Source: Epiperipatus broadwayi (Eukaryota > Onychophora > Udeonychophora > Euonychophora > Peripatidae). From it: a DNA stretch of 64,000 nt. Numbering within the stretch: position 1 is the first letter of the stretch; every line of letters starts with the position of its first letter. Shown here one piece after another: positions 48,151 to 59,488 of the stretch. Position numbers and translations under genes: made by a program. Where the stretch lies: the NCBI GenBank assembly GCA_028023455.1, contig JAQFVV010000150.1, positions 2,925,550-2,989,549 of the forward strand, given 5' to 3'. Below the pieces are notes generated by a model. The model was not told the DNA's origin. It saw only the letters and a program-made list of their open reading frames with translations, and made no database searches.

Positions 48151-51100
48151 AACAGTTTGTGTACGCACAGGGAATAGAGATGATGGCATGTTTAGTGGTT
48201 TAATAACTTAATGAGTAACTTTGAAAATATACAATACTTGATTTTTTTTATAAATAAAAACTCTATTTAATAAACTGTTTTAAAAATCCTTAATTAATAA
48301 AAAAAAAAATTAATAATGAAAATGCACTTTCACCTTAAAAGTTTTTAAAAATTTGATGGAACTATTTATAAACTCAGTCTTTAATTCCTTAAAATAAAAG
48401 AAAAAGATAAAGATAGCTTACTTAGTTAATGACTGTTAATTTTGTTGATATGCAAATTTATTCTCATTCATAAAATGACCAGAATTGTATAGTAAAAAAA
48501 TAATTAACTTATATATGCATTAATATCTTTGTGGAATATCTTTTCCATAGTTGAATATCTCATAACATTTCCACAGAGACTTCATCTCAGTCAATGCATT
48601 TGTTATAAGGAAGAGTTGTTTCGAACCCATCAAATCAATGGTGGGCAAATTTTGATCTGTGCGTACGTATGACTCATGATGGTGATTTGTGTGGTTTATT
48701 GTTTGTTAACAATGCTGTATAACATTCTCAAATTGTACCAAAATATATTTCAAAAGCTTTATTTCTGAAAATTAATTGAAAACAGACAGTTGCAATACTA
48801 ACGTTTAAGATGACTCTCTCATGTATTGGGGGAAAAACAAAACATTTTTTTTTTTACAAGCAGTCTGTTCGAGACCTTACAAATGTCTGTGTGGTCGCCA
48901 GAAAAGTTTATTAAATCATTCATTTATTTATAAAACATTCAAGAAATTAAGCAAACTATGCCTATCATAATTAGGAGCTGTGTTATTATTTACTATTTTG
49001 TTCATTAACCAATTTTTTAATAATTTAATGTAAAATATCGAAAAAAAATTATTTTTGATTTTCTGTCTCTTTTTTAGCAAAATTGAATAAAATCTTCCAA
49101 AAGAAAGAAAATTCAGGATAAAACAAAAAATAACGGATATTAATTATGCTTCAAATTTTTGTTATATTTTATATTTATTGTTTAGACAAGTAATTAATTA
49201 AATTTTTAGTAAAGAATTATGAATAAACAAAAAAAAAAAGTTTGTTTTCTTAAATCCATGCTTGCATGTACTAATATTTAATCTAAAGTCTTAACAAATT
49301 TTAGCTAAAAGGGATTATTTCTCAAAATATTAATATAAAAATCTTTAAAGCTAGTTAAAATGTATGAAAGTAAAGACGTCCCTGAAGAAATCGTGGTCAA
49401 AACTTTACTCAGTATTTAATTTAGATAATTGTAGGACGTCCTTGTTTCCTTTTACTTGATAATAGTTCTTAATTTAATAAAATTTTGTATTTAGTAGTTC
49501 AGCAGCAATAGACTTTTATTTGAAACAAGCAATTGATTTTATATTTTACTTACTTAATTTTTTGAAAATCTATACGGTCAAGCATATATAGGTATATAAC
49601 TATAAAAAGATCGAACTCATAATACCCTATCAATTATTAGTTCAAATGTTTTAAAAATGAAATATTTGTCTTTTGCGCAGCATTACATATTTATGGCATT
49701 CCCATATTTTGAAATGATATATTTTGATTACGTGAAGCTGCTAAATATTATGTTTTTATATCTTACACTTCATGATATTGAGAGAAAACAGTCTTTTAAA
49801 GTTCTATATATGATTTGTGAATAACATTTTTATTTAGTATGCTTGATAAACATACATGCCAATGTTGTCTGCAATACATAACCGTATGTTAGCTTTAATG
49901 CATTATTTATCAAGCAATTAATACATGTATGTCCGCGCTCTATTTACGCGCATACTTATATCTTACACACACATACTATAGTAAAATAAATAAAAAAATC
50001 CTTAAAATATTTTCTTTATGTATGCTAAAAGATATATTCCGAAGTGAATATTAAAATGGCAGTTTATTATTATTAATATAATAACAAATGCCTACATATT
50101 TTATCATTATTTTTCTTTTTTGATCTGGAAGTCTATAAAATTTCAATACTTCTAATTAATAAACATATACCACGCTAACATTTATGATTAACTGTATATT
50201 GTTTTTATTTGTTGTGAGTTTAAATCTTTCTATATATTTTGTTATCTTCTTAATAAATAATTTGCTATTATATCTATTTGTTTTTTTTAGTATACGGATT
50301 TAATTCAATTATTTTAATATCTATGCCTATGGTAACCAAGTCTCAATTGCTTTTTTTTTTTTATAATGATGATGTTAAAATGTACTGTAGCTTTATTTTA
50401 TAGTCATTAAATGTAGATTTGGCGTCTTTACCTATTTTTGTGAATGACATGCACATTATGCCACTAGGATAAGTAAATAGAGTGAAGCCACCCAGATAAA
50501 GTGTGAGTCTATTATAACTAAGTGTTACAAGGTTAAGCCATTATTGATATTATGTTCCCTAATTAAAACAATCCTTAACATAATTTTTTTATTTGATATG
50601 TTGTTATTAGTAAAAATTTATTGATACAAGATAGATTTAAACTTAATCCCAACTTATTATAATATTTTATTGCAAAAGGGCTGCAATGTGTTCAAATTTT
50701 CATTTGTATCTCAACAACGTGGGGCAACATTTTTTTAAAAATGTATCTTAAAACGTATAAATATATTTATTTCTCTACACTTAATACTGACAAAATCAAC
50801 ATCATCATCATCATCATTACTGAATTCACCATGTCAATGCAAATTTAACTAGCTAAAGATGAGGTCTGGCCTATTTTTTTAAGTTATACTTAATTTGGTG
50901 ATACCAATAGGTGATCAGACCAGACATCAGAATGCTTTCTATTATTACATTAAACTTAGTCAACCAATGCAAGATTTAATATTTTATTTTTTTACTCCTC
51001 TTCTATCTGCCTCAACATGAGTTTTGATAAAGCTAGACGCATTAAAATCATTCTCTTTTTTTCGTTTCATTTAATTTCATTTAAAGACAAGACAGAGCAA

Positions 51101-51553
51101 TTTATACTAAATTCAATAATTTTTCACTGGCTAATTATAACTAAACCAAGAAGAATTCTGTTAGTCAGTAAATGGATAATATTATTAACAGAAAGTTATA
51201 AAACCTTATCCAATTTGAAATGCAATTTTTTTTCTGTTGAACAAATCAGTAGGGGCATATGAATAAATCAGTTTTTACAGATTCACCAAAACAGGTAGTA
51301 GGTAGAAACAATAAAAATCTAAATCATTACATTTTAGCTGCTCATTAAACGAATTATATTGCAGTTGTCGAAACAGTTTAACATCTTGAAATTTTATTGC
51401 AGTTAATTATTAAAAACGTAAGATTGGTGTCCAAAACGATAGTTTATAAGCCTCTATTTTTTTTAATAATCTGTGTTAGGTTCAAAATCTTCATCTTCAT
51501 TTTATTCTTTTATGGGAATGTGTATTTTGTAATAAATTTCATCATTTTAATAT
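48151..51553. other. AT-rich intergenic DNA, 3.4 kb
   Basis: No gene is recognised on either strand. An ATC microsatellite is at about 50800-50818. The plus frame at 51017-51262 (MSFDKARRIKIILFFSFHL) is unassigned. Poly(A) and poly(T) tracts are frequent. Confidence 0.5.
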
Positions 51554-51565
51554 AAGATTTAATTT

Positions 51566-51677
51566 TTTTTTTCATATGTCATAGCATCAGCCGGGACGTG
51601 AACCCACAACCGTCTGCAATCAACTACTTGCTTGCAAGGCGGCTGTGATGACCTCTCGGCTAACGACACTTGACATG
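51566..51677 (-). mobile_element. tRNA-derived SINE, minus orientation, 12-bp target duplication
   Basis: On the minus strand: GTTAGCCGAGAGGTCATCAC (A-box region), CTTGCAAGCAAG, GGTTGTGGGTTCACGTCCCG (B-box region), GATGCTATGACATATG and a poly(A) tail. The target duplication AAGATTTAATTT is at 51554-51565 and 51678-51689, exact. Same family as the 47.7-kb and 60.5-kb copies. Confidence 0.87.
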
Positions 51678-51689
51678 AAGATTTAATTT

Positions 51690-51812
51690 GATATCGTTTT
51701 ATTAGAAAAGAGTGTATTAATCGGAACCTTTTTTTATTTTAGGTAAAAACTATTATTATTTTAATTCTAAGGCTGTATGTAATTTGTTTATACTGAATAT
51801 ATATATATATAA
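51690..51812. other. AT-rich spacer
   Basis: Includes a short TA run at about 51797-51811 next to the F-family insertion. Confidence 0.5.
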
Positions 51813-52269
51813 AGTAGAGGGATTTAAACTCAGGATTTTTCAATCTATTCATACTCTACTCCATCTTAAACAACCGATGCACATTACCACACATATGCAA
51901 AAAGATATATAATCCCCAATATATGTATTTCGTGCAGAACCAGTACTCATTACTTGGGCCAGATCATAATCTTCCATACATATATACAATGAGTGCTTGG
52001 TTTATATTAAGATAGCAATTCCTCAAACTTTAATGGGAAGGCTTCAATTTTCTGACCGTTCCAATTATTCACCCATCTTATCGAGCATTGATTGTACATA
52101 CGTGTGGGAGATTATGATCAGGCCCAATTAATGAGTGCTAGTTCTGCTTGAAATATGTATATTGGGAATCATATAACTTTTTTGCATAGGTTTGGTCATA
52201 TGTATCGATGGCTTGATATGGAGTAGAGGACAAATAGACTGAAAAATTCCGAGTTCAAATCCCTTTACT
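51813..52269. mobile_element. Foldback element, F family (complete, 457 bp)
   Basis: Arms 51813-51863 and 52218-52269 are inverted repeats with about 85-90% identity by eye (AGTAGAGGGATTTAAACTC against GAGTTCAAATCCCTTTACT). The core has the opposed TTTCGTGCAGAACCAGTACT and AGTGCTAGTTCTGCTTGAAA blocks. It is the longest complete copy here and shows that the element is two head-to-head half-units. Confidence 0.82.
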
Positions 52270-53110
52270 TATATATTATTTTACTTAACAGTTTGACTAT
52301 AATTGGCATATAATAAAATAAAATCATCTAAAATAAAGTTAAGTACACTTACTAATGAGATATCAAAAATTAAGCTCACCAAACTTTCACTATTAGGCAA
52401 ATATTGAAAAATTTAAATTAGATCCAATACCAAAGTATATAATTTCAGAAGTCACTTCCTTCTTACTAAATGTGTTATTACCAAATTGCATTCTCCAATC
52501 TACAAATCAAGAGTAATCAAAATTCTGTTTTTATTATGTATCATTTTCATGCTAATGAAAGCAAAGATTACAAAAAGTAAGGATAGCAATGACTTTACAA
52601 TTGAACAAAAACATTATTTTTTTAAACGTGGTTTTTCTTCTTATTTTATTAATTAATAACAAAACACTACACAAAACTTTTGACACAGACTGGCCACGAG
52701 AACAAATACTATTTGAAGATCTGAAGTAAAAACAAGAACTTTAGGTATAAAGATGAATATTTAAAAAGGAAAGTCAAAATTCTTCAAGTTATGGAAGTAA
52801 AACATGGGCATTTGATGGTAGAGTGTGAGTACTGGTACTTTAAAAAAAAAACAGTGATTAAGCTTACATTTTTAAAAATACTATTTACAATAAGAGCAAA
52901 AAAGAAAATGAAAATAAACAAGTGAATAATTGAATATATTAAACCTAAACTATCTTAAAGTATTTATTATAAATAACTTTATTGAAATACATATGTAAGA
53001 ATGATACAAGTGTAAATAAAACAAGTGTAAATAAAATAAAAATAATCCATGTTGCTCGGGCAACCATATGGTCTGATGTGGTCACTGGTGTTGTTTAATC
53101 CAGCTTAATC
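52270..53110. other. AT-rich intergenic DNA
   Basis: No feature except a short tandem AAGTGTAAATAAAA duplication near 53008-53036. Confidence 0.5.
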
Positions 53111-53114
53111 AGGC

Positions 53115-53491
53115 TCTATGTATTGTCAAATAAAAATCTGGATGAGATGATACTGTCCTTATGGCAAAATTCCTTCAACTTAGAAATGAATATGTCTTCA
53201 GGATTGAGATGAGGAACGGTGAACTTGTTTCGACATCTGGCCATCCAGGTGGCATAAGTGATGAAGGTCGAAAGTCTTGAGATGACATAATCCCTAGACA
53301 GGAAGCAGCTTTTGATATCTAATATTTTGTTTAGAGAAATATGGCAGCTGTGAGAAATGAATGTTCTGATTTTATCATATGCCTGGCAATCAATTTATCA
53401 TGTGGTCAAGGATTTCAGAGGTTCTGTGGCAGTTGTGACACGTAGGATCTATGTTCTTGAAGAATCTCCTGTAGTGATTTATCTTAAAGTA
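53115..53491 (-). pseudogene. LINE C-terminal fragment with zinc knuckle
   Basis: Minus strand, two frames. YFKINHYRRFFKNIDPTCHN continues to CHRTSEILDHMI, then shifts to CQAYDKIRTFI, giving CHNC...H...C spacing like the post-RT CCHC knuckle of non-LTR elements. The open second frame continues with SCHISLNKILDIKSCFLSRD, YVISRLSTFITYATWMARCR and NPEDIFISKLKEFCHKDSII, ending in a stop at 53115. About 125 codons remain with one frameshift. It is a different LINE family from the 16.8/47.5-kb copies. There is no Met start because it is an internal fragment. Confidence 0.6.
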
Positions 53492-53980
53492 CACAAGTAA
53501 TCAAGTGAAAAAATGTATAATTCTTGCAATGATTGATAATAAAAAGATGTTCAGAAATTAGAAAGATGGATCATAAAAATAAATGTGCTTTGGAAAACTC
53601 TTAAAAAACAAAGCATACACAGAGAGATTATTTTGGATCTTTCCCATTCATATGCTCATCGGAAGCAAATAATGATAATGATAATAGAAATAATAGTTAT
53701 TTTCAAGTTTTTAAATAATTTAAAGCATATAACTATTTAAACTATTATTTGTCAGGCATAACAACTATGCAGTGACCTAGAGTCAAGTAAAAATTATTCC
53801 ATTTTAACGCTAATTCTTATTCTAGTATTTTATATTTAGAACTTTCATTTCGCTCATTGTTTAAAATTGGAAAACAATCATTCCATTGTTCAATGATCAT
53901 AAACGATATACAAAAATAAAAAAAAAATTCTATATATTTTACAAATTTTAATTTCTAATGCAATTCGTAAAAATAGTAAA
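53492..53980. other. Upstream flank of the nardilysin-like gene
   Basis: AT-rich sequence with no clear TATA or initiator element that stands out from background. TATATATTTTAC at 53930-53941 lies about 45 bp before the ATG. No splice-acceptor plus 5' exon was identified. Confidence 0.4.
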
Positions 53981-56900
53981 ATGAGAAAAAGAACCGTTTC
54001 TAGTGAAAAAAGCAAACTGTCAAGACGAAAAAAATTCGAAACTTTAGATTCTCTACCTTTGGTATCTGAAAAGCCCAAACCCTATTCAAATAAGTCGACC
54101 ATTGTATTACCTCCTCCTACAAAATCGGAAAATGACTTGAGAGATTATCGCTCCATAAAGTTTTTAAATGGTCTGACCGTGTTACTGATTTCCAATACAA
54201 AGCCTTTAGCCGAAAATGAGAAACGAAAGTCGATTGGTAAAACCAGTATATACAGTAAAAACTTAGCAGATTCATTTAGCGATGATAGCTCGATGTCAAG
54301 TGATGATTCAAACTCAAGTGAAAATTCAACAGCATCAGGTGAAAACAGTGAAGAATCTTTAGAGGAATTATATAAATTGGAAGAAGATTGTAAGTATGAA
54401 CCACTTGCTTCTGCGGCTTTATGTGTTGCAGTGGGCAGTTTTAGCGACCCACCCGAATTACCAGGTTTAGCTCATTTACTATCACATGTAATATTTATGG
54501 GAAGTTCTAAATATCCAGAAGAAAACAACTTTAAAACTTTTATTGATGCTAATGGTGGTGTGACTAATACAGTTACTGAAACGGAGAAAACGTCTTTTTA
54601 CTTTGATATTCAGCAGAATGCTTTGTTTGAAGGTCTGGATCGATTAGCGAATATGGTTAGTGGACCTTTACTGAATCCACAATGTATTGAAAAACAACTT
54701 AAGTCAATTGAGAATGAACTTACTCACGTGATGCTTGATGACATATTCAGAAAAGAACAATTATTAAGACTATTATGTAAGGAATATCATCCTATTCATA
54801 AATTTCACTGGGGTAATGTAAATAGTTTAAAAGAATCTGAAGTAGCAAAAACCTTTAATTTACAAATTGAACTATCAAAATTTCATCAACAGTATTATTG
54901 CCCTTCTGAGATGACTTTAGCCGTTGAAGCACCAATTCCATTATCGAAATTAGAAGCAATAGTCAGTCAAGCATTTTGCTGCATTTCTTTTCCATGCCAA
55001 CTCACTCCAAACAATACAGTTTTAGCTTATGGACTACCTTTTGATACTACGTCTTCTGGTCAAATTTTGAAATCAATTCCCATTCAAAAAATTAACATTG
55101 TAGAAATAATATGGGCTTTACCTTCATTAAAACAACATTATCGAAGTAAACCTGAGATTTATTTATCTAGCTTAATTGGTCATGAAGGACCTGGTAGTTT
55201 ATTATCTTTCTTAAGACACAAGTTATGGGCATTGGATTTATCTTGTGGCAATCATGATAGTGGTATATACAATACTTCTACATACTATTTATTTCAAATT
55301 TCTGTGCATTTGACAGAAGAAGGTTATTTACATATTTTTGACGTTTTAACTGGGATATTTCAATACATCAAAATGGTAATAGAAACTGGCCCAGTTAAAA
55401 GGATATTCGATGAAATAAAAACGTTAGAAGATAATATATTTAGATGGCAAGTACATAATAATGATGAAAAATATGTTGAAAGCTTATGTCATTATATGCA
55501 AATCTTTAAGCCTGAAGACTATTTAACTGGCTCCGTGATTTTGTACGAATACAATCCAATGCTTATCCGAGAATGTTTGGCACAATTAACTCCTGAAAGA
55601 GCAGTAATTCTTTTATTTTCAAAACAACATGAAAATGAAAATATATGTAATAAAAATGAACTATGGTTTCAAATACCTTATTGTTTATGCAGTATAGGTG
55701 TACACTGGCTGGGAACATGGTCTGAAATGGAATCAAATTCTAGTTATTTTTTACCTGAAGAAAATAAATTTATTGCCACCAATTTTTCGATTAAAACGTC
55801 AGAGTTGCCACAAAATTTCTATCCTGTTAAGATTTTAGATACACTTCAAAGCAGATTATGGTATAAAAAAGATTTTAAATTTTTATTGCCAAAAGCCTTT
55901 GTTTATTTTCAACTCATTTCGCCTTTAGTAAATCAGACTCCCCAAAATTCAGTATTGTTCGATTTATTCAAATTTATTCTGGAATATAATTTAAATGAAG
56001 ATACCTTTAACGCTACGGTTGCAGGTCTTGTATTTCGCCTAACATCTGTTGATACTGGGATGGTTATTAATATTCATGGGTTTAATGACAAACTATTCTT
56101 ATTATTTGAAACAATTGTAGATCATTTCATTAATTTTAATGTTTCGGAAGAAACATTCAACGTCTTGAAAAATCGTCTTCTTACATCGTACCACGATGCA
56201 TTTATAAGACCAGATAAACTAGCCAAAGAATTACAATTTGCCCTAATACAACAAACATTTTGGACTTCAGTTGATAAAAGAGCATTACTAACAGCACTTA
56301 CTAAAGATATGGTTATGTCATTTGTAAAGCATTTAAAATCTTGTTTATTTTTGGAGGGATTGATTCAAGGAAATGTGACAGTAGAAGAAGCCATGCAATA
56401 TGAAAAAACGTTGTGTGAAAAACTAAAATGTAGAATGTTACCAAAAGCTGCTTTTCCCGAAACTCGTATTCTGCAGCTTCCAGAAAGGCTAAATATTTTT
56501 CAAGTATACAATCTTAATAAAGATGATAACAATTCGGTTATACTTAATTATTATCAGTATGGTCCAGGAAGCATTTATACCACATGTCTTATGTCTTTAC
56601 TTGTTTCGTTTATGCAAGAGCCTTTATTTGATTACATAAAATCTCAACATCAGTTGTGTTATCATATAGAATGTTGTTGCAGTAATATTTATGGAATTAT
56701 AGGATTTACAATTATGATTTATATTCAGCCAAATAAATATAACACTAGTTATATTGATGAACAAATTGAACGTTTTTTAGATGATTTTGAAATTACCCTT
56801 AAGGCCATGAGAAAACATGAATATGACGAAATGATTAATACTTTATTGTATGCTAAATTAAATGGTTATTCAAACTTAGAAAATGAAGTGTCTGGAAACT

Positions 56901-57346
56901 GGAATGAAATTTCTACACAAAACTATATCTTTAAAAGATTACCAATTGAAATTCAATGTTTGAAAAGTATAACTTTAAGGGATTTAAAAAGATTTTATAA
57001 GAAAATGAGGCAAGATGGCAAAAATTTAAAAAAACTGAGCATTCAAATAATTGGAAATGGCCAGCCTGAAGAAAGTGCTATTTATGAGATATTAAAGAAT
57101 AGGAAAAATATTAGAAAGACAACAATCACTCAAACTGATCAAAATATGGCTGCGCTAACCGGATTTCTTAACGATTTAAGAAATTCAAGAATGAAACAAA
57201 TTGCTATTTCACAAAAAGACATATTGGATTATGAAATTATTCCACTTATAATTAAAGCACCACCAGAGGGCGCTATGTACATTAAAGATATAAAAGAATT
57301 CAAGCAACAGTTAACAATGTATCCAATAGCAAAATTATTGGATTAG
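53981..57346 (+). CDS. Nardilysin-like M16 metallopeptidase homologue, intronless, catalytic Glu replaced
   Basis: Complete single-exon frame of 1121 codons, close to the length of animal nardilysins (about 1150). The ATG has A at -3 and is the first in frame. Residues 97-136 form the acidic, Ser-rich stretch typical of nardilysin. An M16 domain follows: GLAHLLSHVIFMGSSKYPEE at about 162-181, FWGN-like FHWGN near 277, and a C-terminal M16 lobe with LFDYIKSQHQLCYHI near 883-897. Zinc ligands H165, H169 and E246 align without gaps to the family. However, the HxxEH glutamate is S168, the second acidic residue is Q239, and the domain-4 Arg is K887 (Tyr894 kept). No stop or frameshift occurs, so it appears maintained. 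A cytosolic role is expected because no signal peptide is seen. It is probably a zinc-binding pseudo-peptidase acting by binding; loss of introns suggests a retrocopy. Confidence 0.93.
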   Translation: MRKRTVSSEKSKLSRRKKFETLDSLPLVSEKPKPYSNKSTIVLPPPTKSENDLRDYRSIKFLNGLTVLLISNTKPLAENEKRKSIGKTSIYSKNLADSFSDDSSMSSDDSNSSENSTASGENSEESLEELYKLEEDCKYEPLASAALCVAVGSFSDPPELPGLAHLLSHVIFMGSSKYPEENNFKTFIDANGGVTNTVTETEKTSFYFDIQQNALFEGLDRLANMVSGPLLNPQCIEKQLKSIENELTHVMLDDIFRKEQLLRLLCKEYHPIHKFHWGNVNSLKESEVAKTFNLQIELSKFHQQYYCPSEMTLAVEAPIPLSKLEAIVSQAFCCISFPCQLTPNNTVLAYGLPFDTTSSGQILKSIPIQKINIVEIIWALPSLKQHYRSKPEIYLSSLIGHEGPGSLLSFLRHKLWALDLSCGNHDSGIYNTSTYYLFQISVHLTEEGYLHIFDVLTGIFQYIKMVIETGPVKRIFDEIKTLEDNIFRWQVHNNDEKYVESLCHYMQIFKPEDYLTGSVILYEYNPMLIRECLAQLTPERAVILLFSKQHENENICNKNELWFQIPYCLCSIGVHWLGTWSEMESNSSYFLPEENKFIATNFSIKTSELPQNFYPVKILDTLQSRLWYKKDFKFLLPKAFVYFQLISPLVNQTPQNSVLFDLFKFILEYNLNEDTFNATVAGLVFRLTSVDTGMVINIHGFNDKLFLLFETIVDHFINFNVSEETFNVLKNRLLTSYHDAFIRPDKLAKELQFALIQQTFWTSVDKRALLTALTKDMVMSFVKHLKSCLFLEGLIQGNVTVEEAMQYEKTLCEKLKCRMLPKAAFPETRILQLPERLNIFQVYNLNKDDNNSVILNYYQYGPGSIYTTCLMSLLVSFMQEPLFDYIKSQHQLCYHIECCCSNIYGIIGFTIMIYIQPNKYNTSYIDEQIERFLDDFEITLKAMRKHEYDEMINTLLYAKLNGYSNLENEVSGNWNEISTQNYIFKRLPIEIQCLKSITLRDLKRFYKKMRQDGKNLKKLSIQIIGNGQPEESAIYEILKNRKNIRKTTITQTDQNMAALTGFLNDLRNSRMKQIAISQKDILDYEIIPLIIKAPPEGAMYIKDIKEFKQQLTMYPIAKLLD

Positions 57347-57363
57347 TAACATCTGTGGAAAAA

Positions 57364-57402
57364 AATAAATTAATGTAGTATAACAAAAAATGGTAAAATA
57401 AA
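57364..57402 (+). terminator. Candidate polyadenylation signals of the nardilysin-like gene
   Basis: AATAAA occurs at 57364-57369, 18 bp after the stop codon, and again at 57397-57402. In DNA this AT-rich the hexamer is common, but position and orientation fit. No long genomic poly(A) tract follows, so a retrocopy tail has either decayed or never existed. Confidence 0.4.
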
Positions 57403-57689
57403 ATTAAATTCTTCACAATTTTGTTTTTTAATTTTTAAAATCTAATAATAGTGTGATGCCCTACATATTTTGGGGTCAGTAGCAGACTCTTGTGGCAATG
57501 CCTATACCCAGCACTAAGACTTCAGGCAATCGAATTTCTTATAAACTCCCGAGAAATAAAACCCATTCGGTTGCTGTTTTATAATATGCTAAGGCTTTAA
57601 CTGATGTTCTACTGCCAAATTATTAATTTAAGCACAAAGTTTATACAAATGATATTTTTATTAGAAATTAATTCAGTAGTTATTAGCTG
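57403..57689. other. 3' flank, no feature
   Basis: A slightly less AT-rich patch at 57460-57580 (GGGGTCAGTAGCAGACTC, CCCAGCACTAAGACTTC) with no recognised identity. Confidence 0.4.
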
Positions 57690-57890
57690 TTAAAATAGAA
57701 GCTAAACTCTCCATGTAGTAGTCAACACCCAATGCAAGCCAGAGTAATAGTCTGGGGATATGGGATGAGTAGACACTAGATAGGGATTTTATGCATGAAA
57801 CCTTCTTGCATCCATTGATTACTCTGGCTGGCATTGGGTGGCATTGCTGTATGGAGAGTTTTGCCTCTGTTTTAACAGCTTGTGGAAACA
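57690..57890. mobile_element. R-family foldback copy
   Basis: AAACTCTCCATGTAGTAG, CCCAATGCAAGCCAGAGTAA at the left and ATTACTCTGGCTGGCATTGG, GTATGGAGAGTTTTG at the right are inverted. The centre retains GGGATATGGGATGAGTAGAC and TAGGGATTTTATGCATGAAA. Two opposed partial units make a foldback of about 200 bp. Confidence 0.75.
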
Positions 57891-58260
57891 CAGGAAACAG
57901 TGATCACATAATACTTATAAGCTATTAGTCTGCTATTCGCACCAAGGAATAAATCGATAATACTTTAAAAATATTATTAATTACAAGTAAAACATTTCAT
58001 AAAATGCTATCTTAAAACTTACTACATATGTAGAAGATGTGTTTTTTTCTTATTTCTAAACTATAACTTGATTACTCTCATTGTTGCACAGTATGTGAGT
58101 ATAAGGAAATAATTTGATCATAAATAATCATATAATGGCGAATAAATACATTAAGCAGGCTATGATTTGAACATTTTGTAGCACTTCATATCGTTGAATC
58201 TATGGCCATATTTAAAATGGCAATTTTTTATTTCACATATATGTGTTCACACTTGAACAG
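57891..58260. other. AT-rich spacer
   Basis: Nothing recognised before the TCTA tract. Confidence 0.5.
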
Positions 58261-58861
<601 letters not shown>

Positions 58862-58889
58862 CAGAATATCTTCTACGCTTAATATATAA

Positions 58890-59000
58890 ATAACATTCGA
58901 GATTAAATCCCATAATATCGTAAACTTTGACTTATACTTGGTTGGAGAGTATTTTACATATATTTTCGACGATGCTATGAGTTTTAATCTCGAATGTTAT
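58890..59000. mobile_element. Short palindromic MITE, 111 bp
   Basis: ATAACATTCGAGATTAAA at 58890 is the reverse complement of TTTAATCTCGAATGTTAT ending at 59000. The homology continues inward about 35 bp (CATAATATCGTAAA against TCGACGATGCTATG). It lies between TA-rich flanks. It has no coding capacity. Confidence 0.75.
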
Positions 59001-59288
59001 ATATATATATTGAAGTAGATCATATATCTATTTCATAATAGGTTAGTTTATTATGAATATCTGAAGAATTTAAATTTAAGCAAAAAAAAAAAAATAATAT
59101 TTTATTATATAGAAAAGAAAGTAGTAAGCTAGTTTTTGTTATCAGAAACTAAAAGAATTAGAATTAGAAAAAATGTATTTAAAATTATAAGTGAAAAAAC
59201 ATTATGTTGGAATATCTGACGGAACAGTACAATATAAATTACATTAATAAATAATACATTGTACAGGCTTAAATCTGCATTTATAGAT
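59001..59288. other. AT-rich spacer
   Basis: Nothing recognised. Confidence 0.5.
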
Positions 59289-59488
59289 GTAATATAGGCG
59301 GAATTCGAACTCAGACTTTCACATGATGCACAACTCTGGACAAACTGATCAGTGCTGGTTTAGCACGAAATACGCATATTGGTAATTATTTATATTTTCA
59401 ACATGTGTGTGACCAGGCGGGTCAGCAATTTAAGATAGCACTGAGAGTTGTGCATCGTGTGAACATCTGAGTTCGAATCCTGCATTAG
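59289..59488. mobile_element. Foldback element, F family (complete, 200 bp, shortest)
   Basis: Arms 59289-59337 (GTAATATAGGCGGAATTCGA, ACTCAGACTTTCACATGATG) and 59443-59487 (GCATCGTGTGAACATCTGAG, TTCGAATCCTGCATTAG) are inverted repeats. The core GATCAGTGCTGGTTTAGCAC, GAAATACGCATATTGG and AACATGTGTGTGACC is the right half-unit. The left half-unit interior is deleted. Confidence 0.8.

Noticed and set aside
53890-54078. 62-codon minus frame overlapping the start of the nardilysin-like gene
   Set aside because: Antisense shadow of a strongly supported coding region.
53981-57346. Bacterial origin of the nardilysin-like gene because it has no introns
   Set aside because: The acidic insert and overall length are characteristic of animal nardilysin, and codon and base use match the AT-rich surroundings; a retrocopy is simpler.
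57673-57891. 72-codon minus frame downstream of the nardilysin-like gene
   Set aside because: It lies entirely within an R-family foldback.
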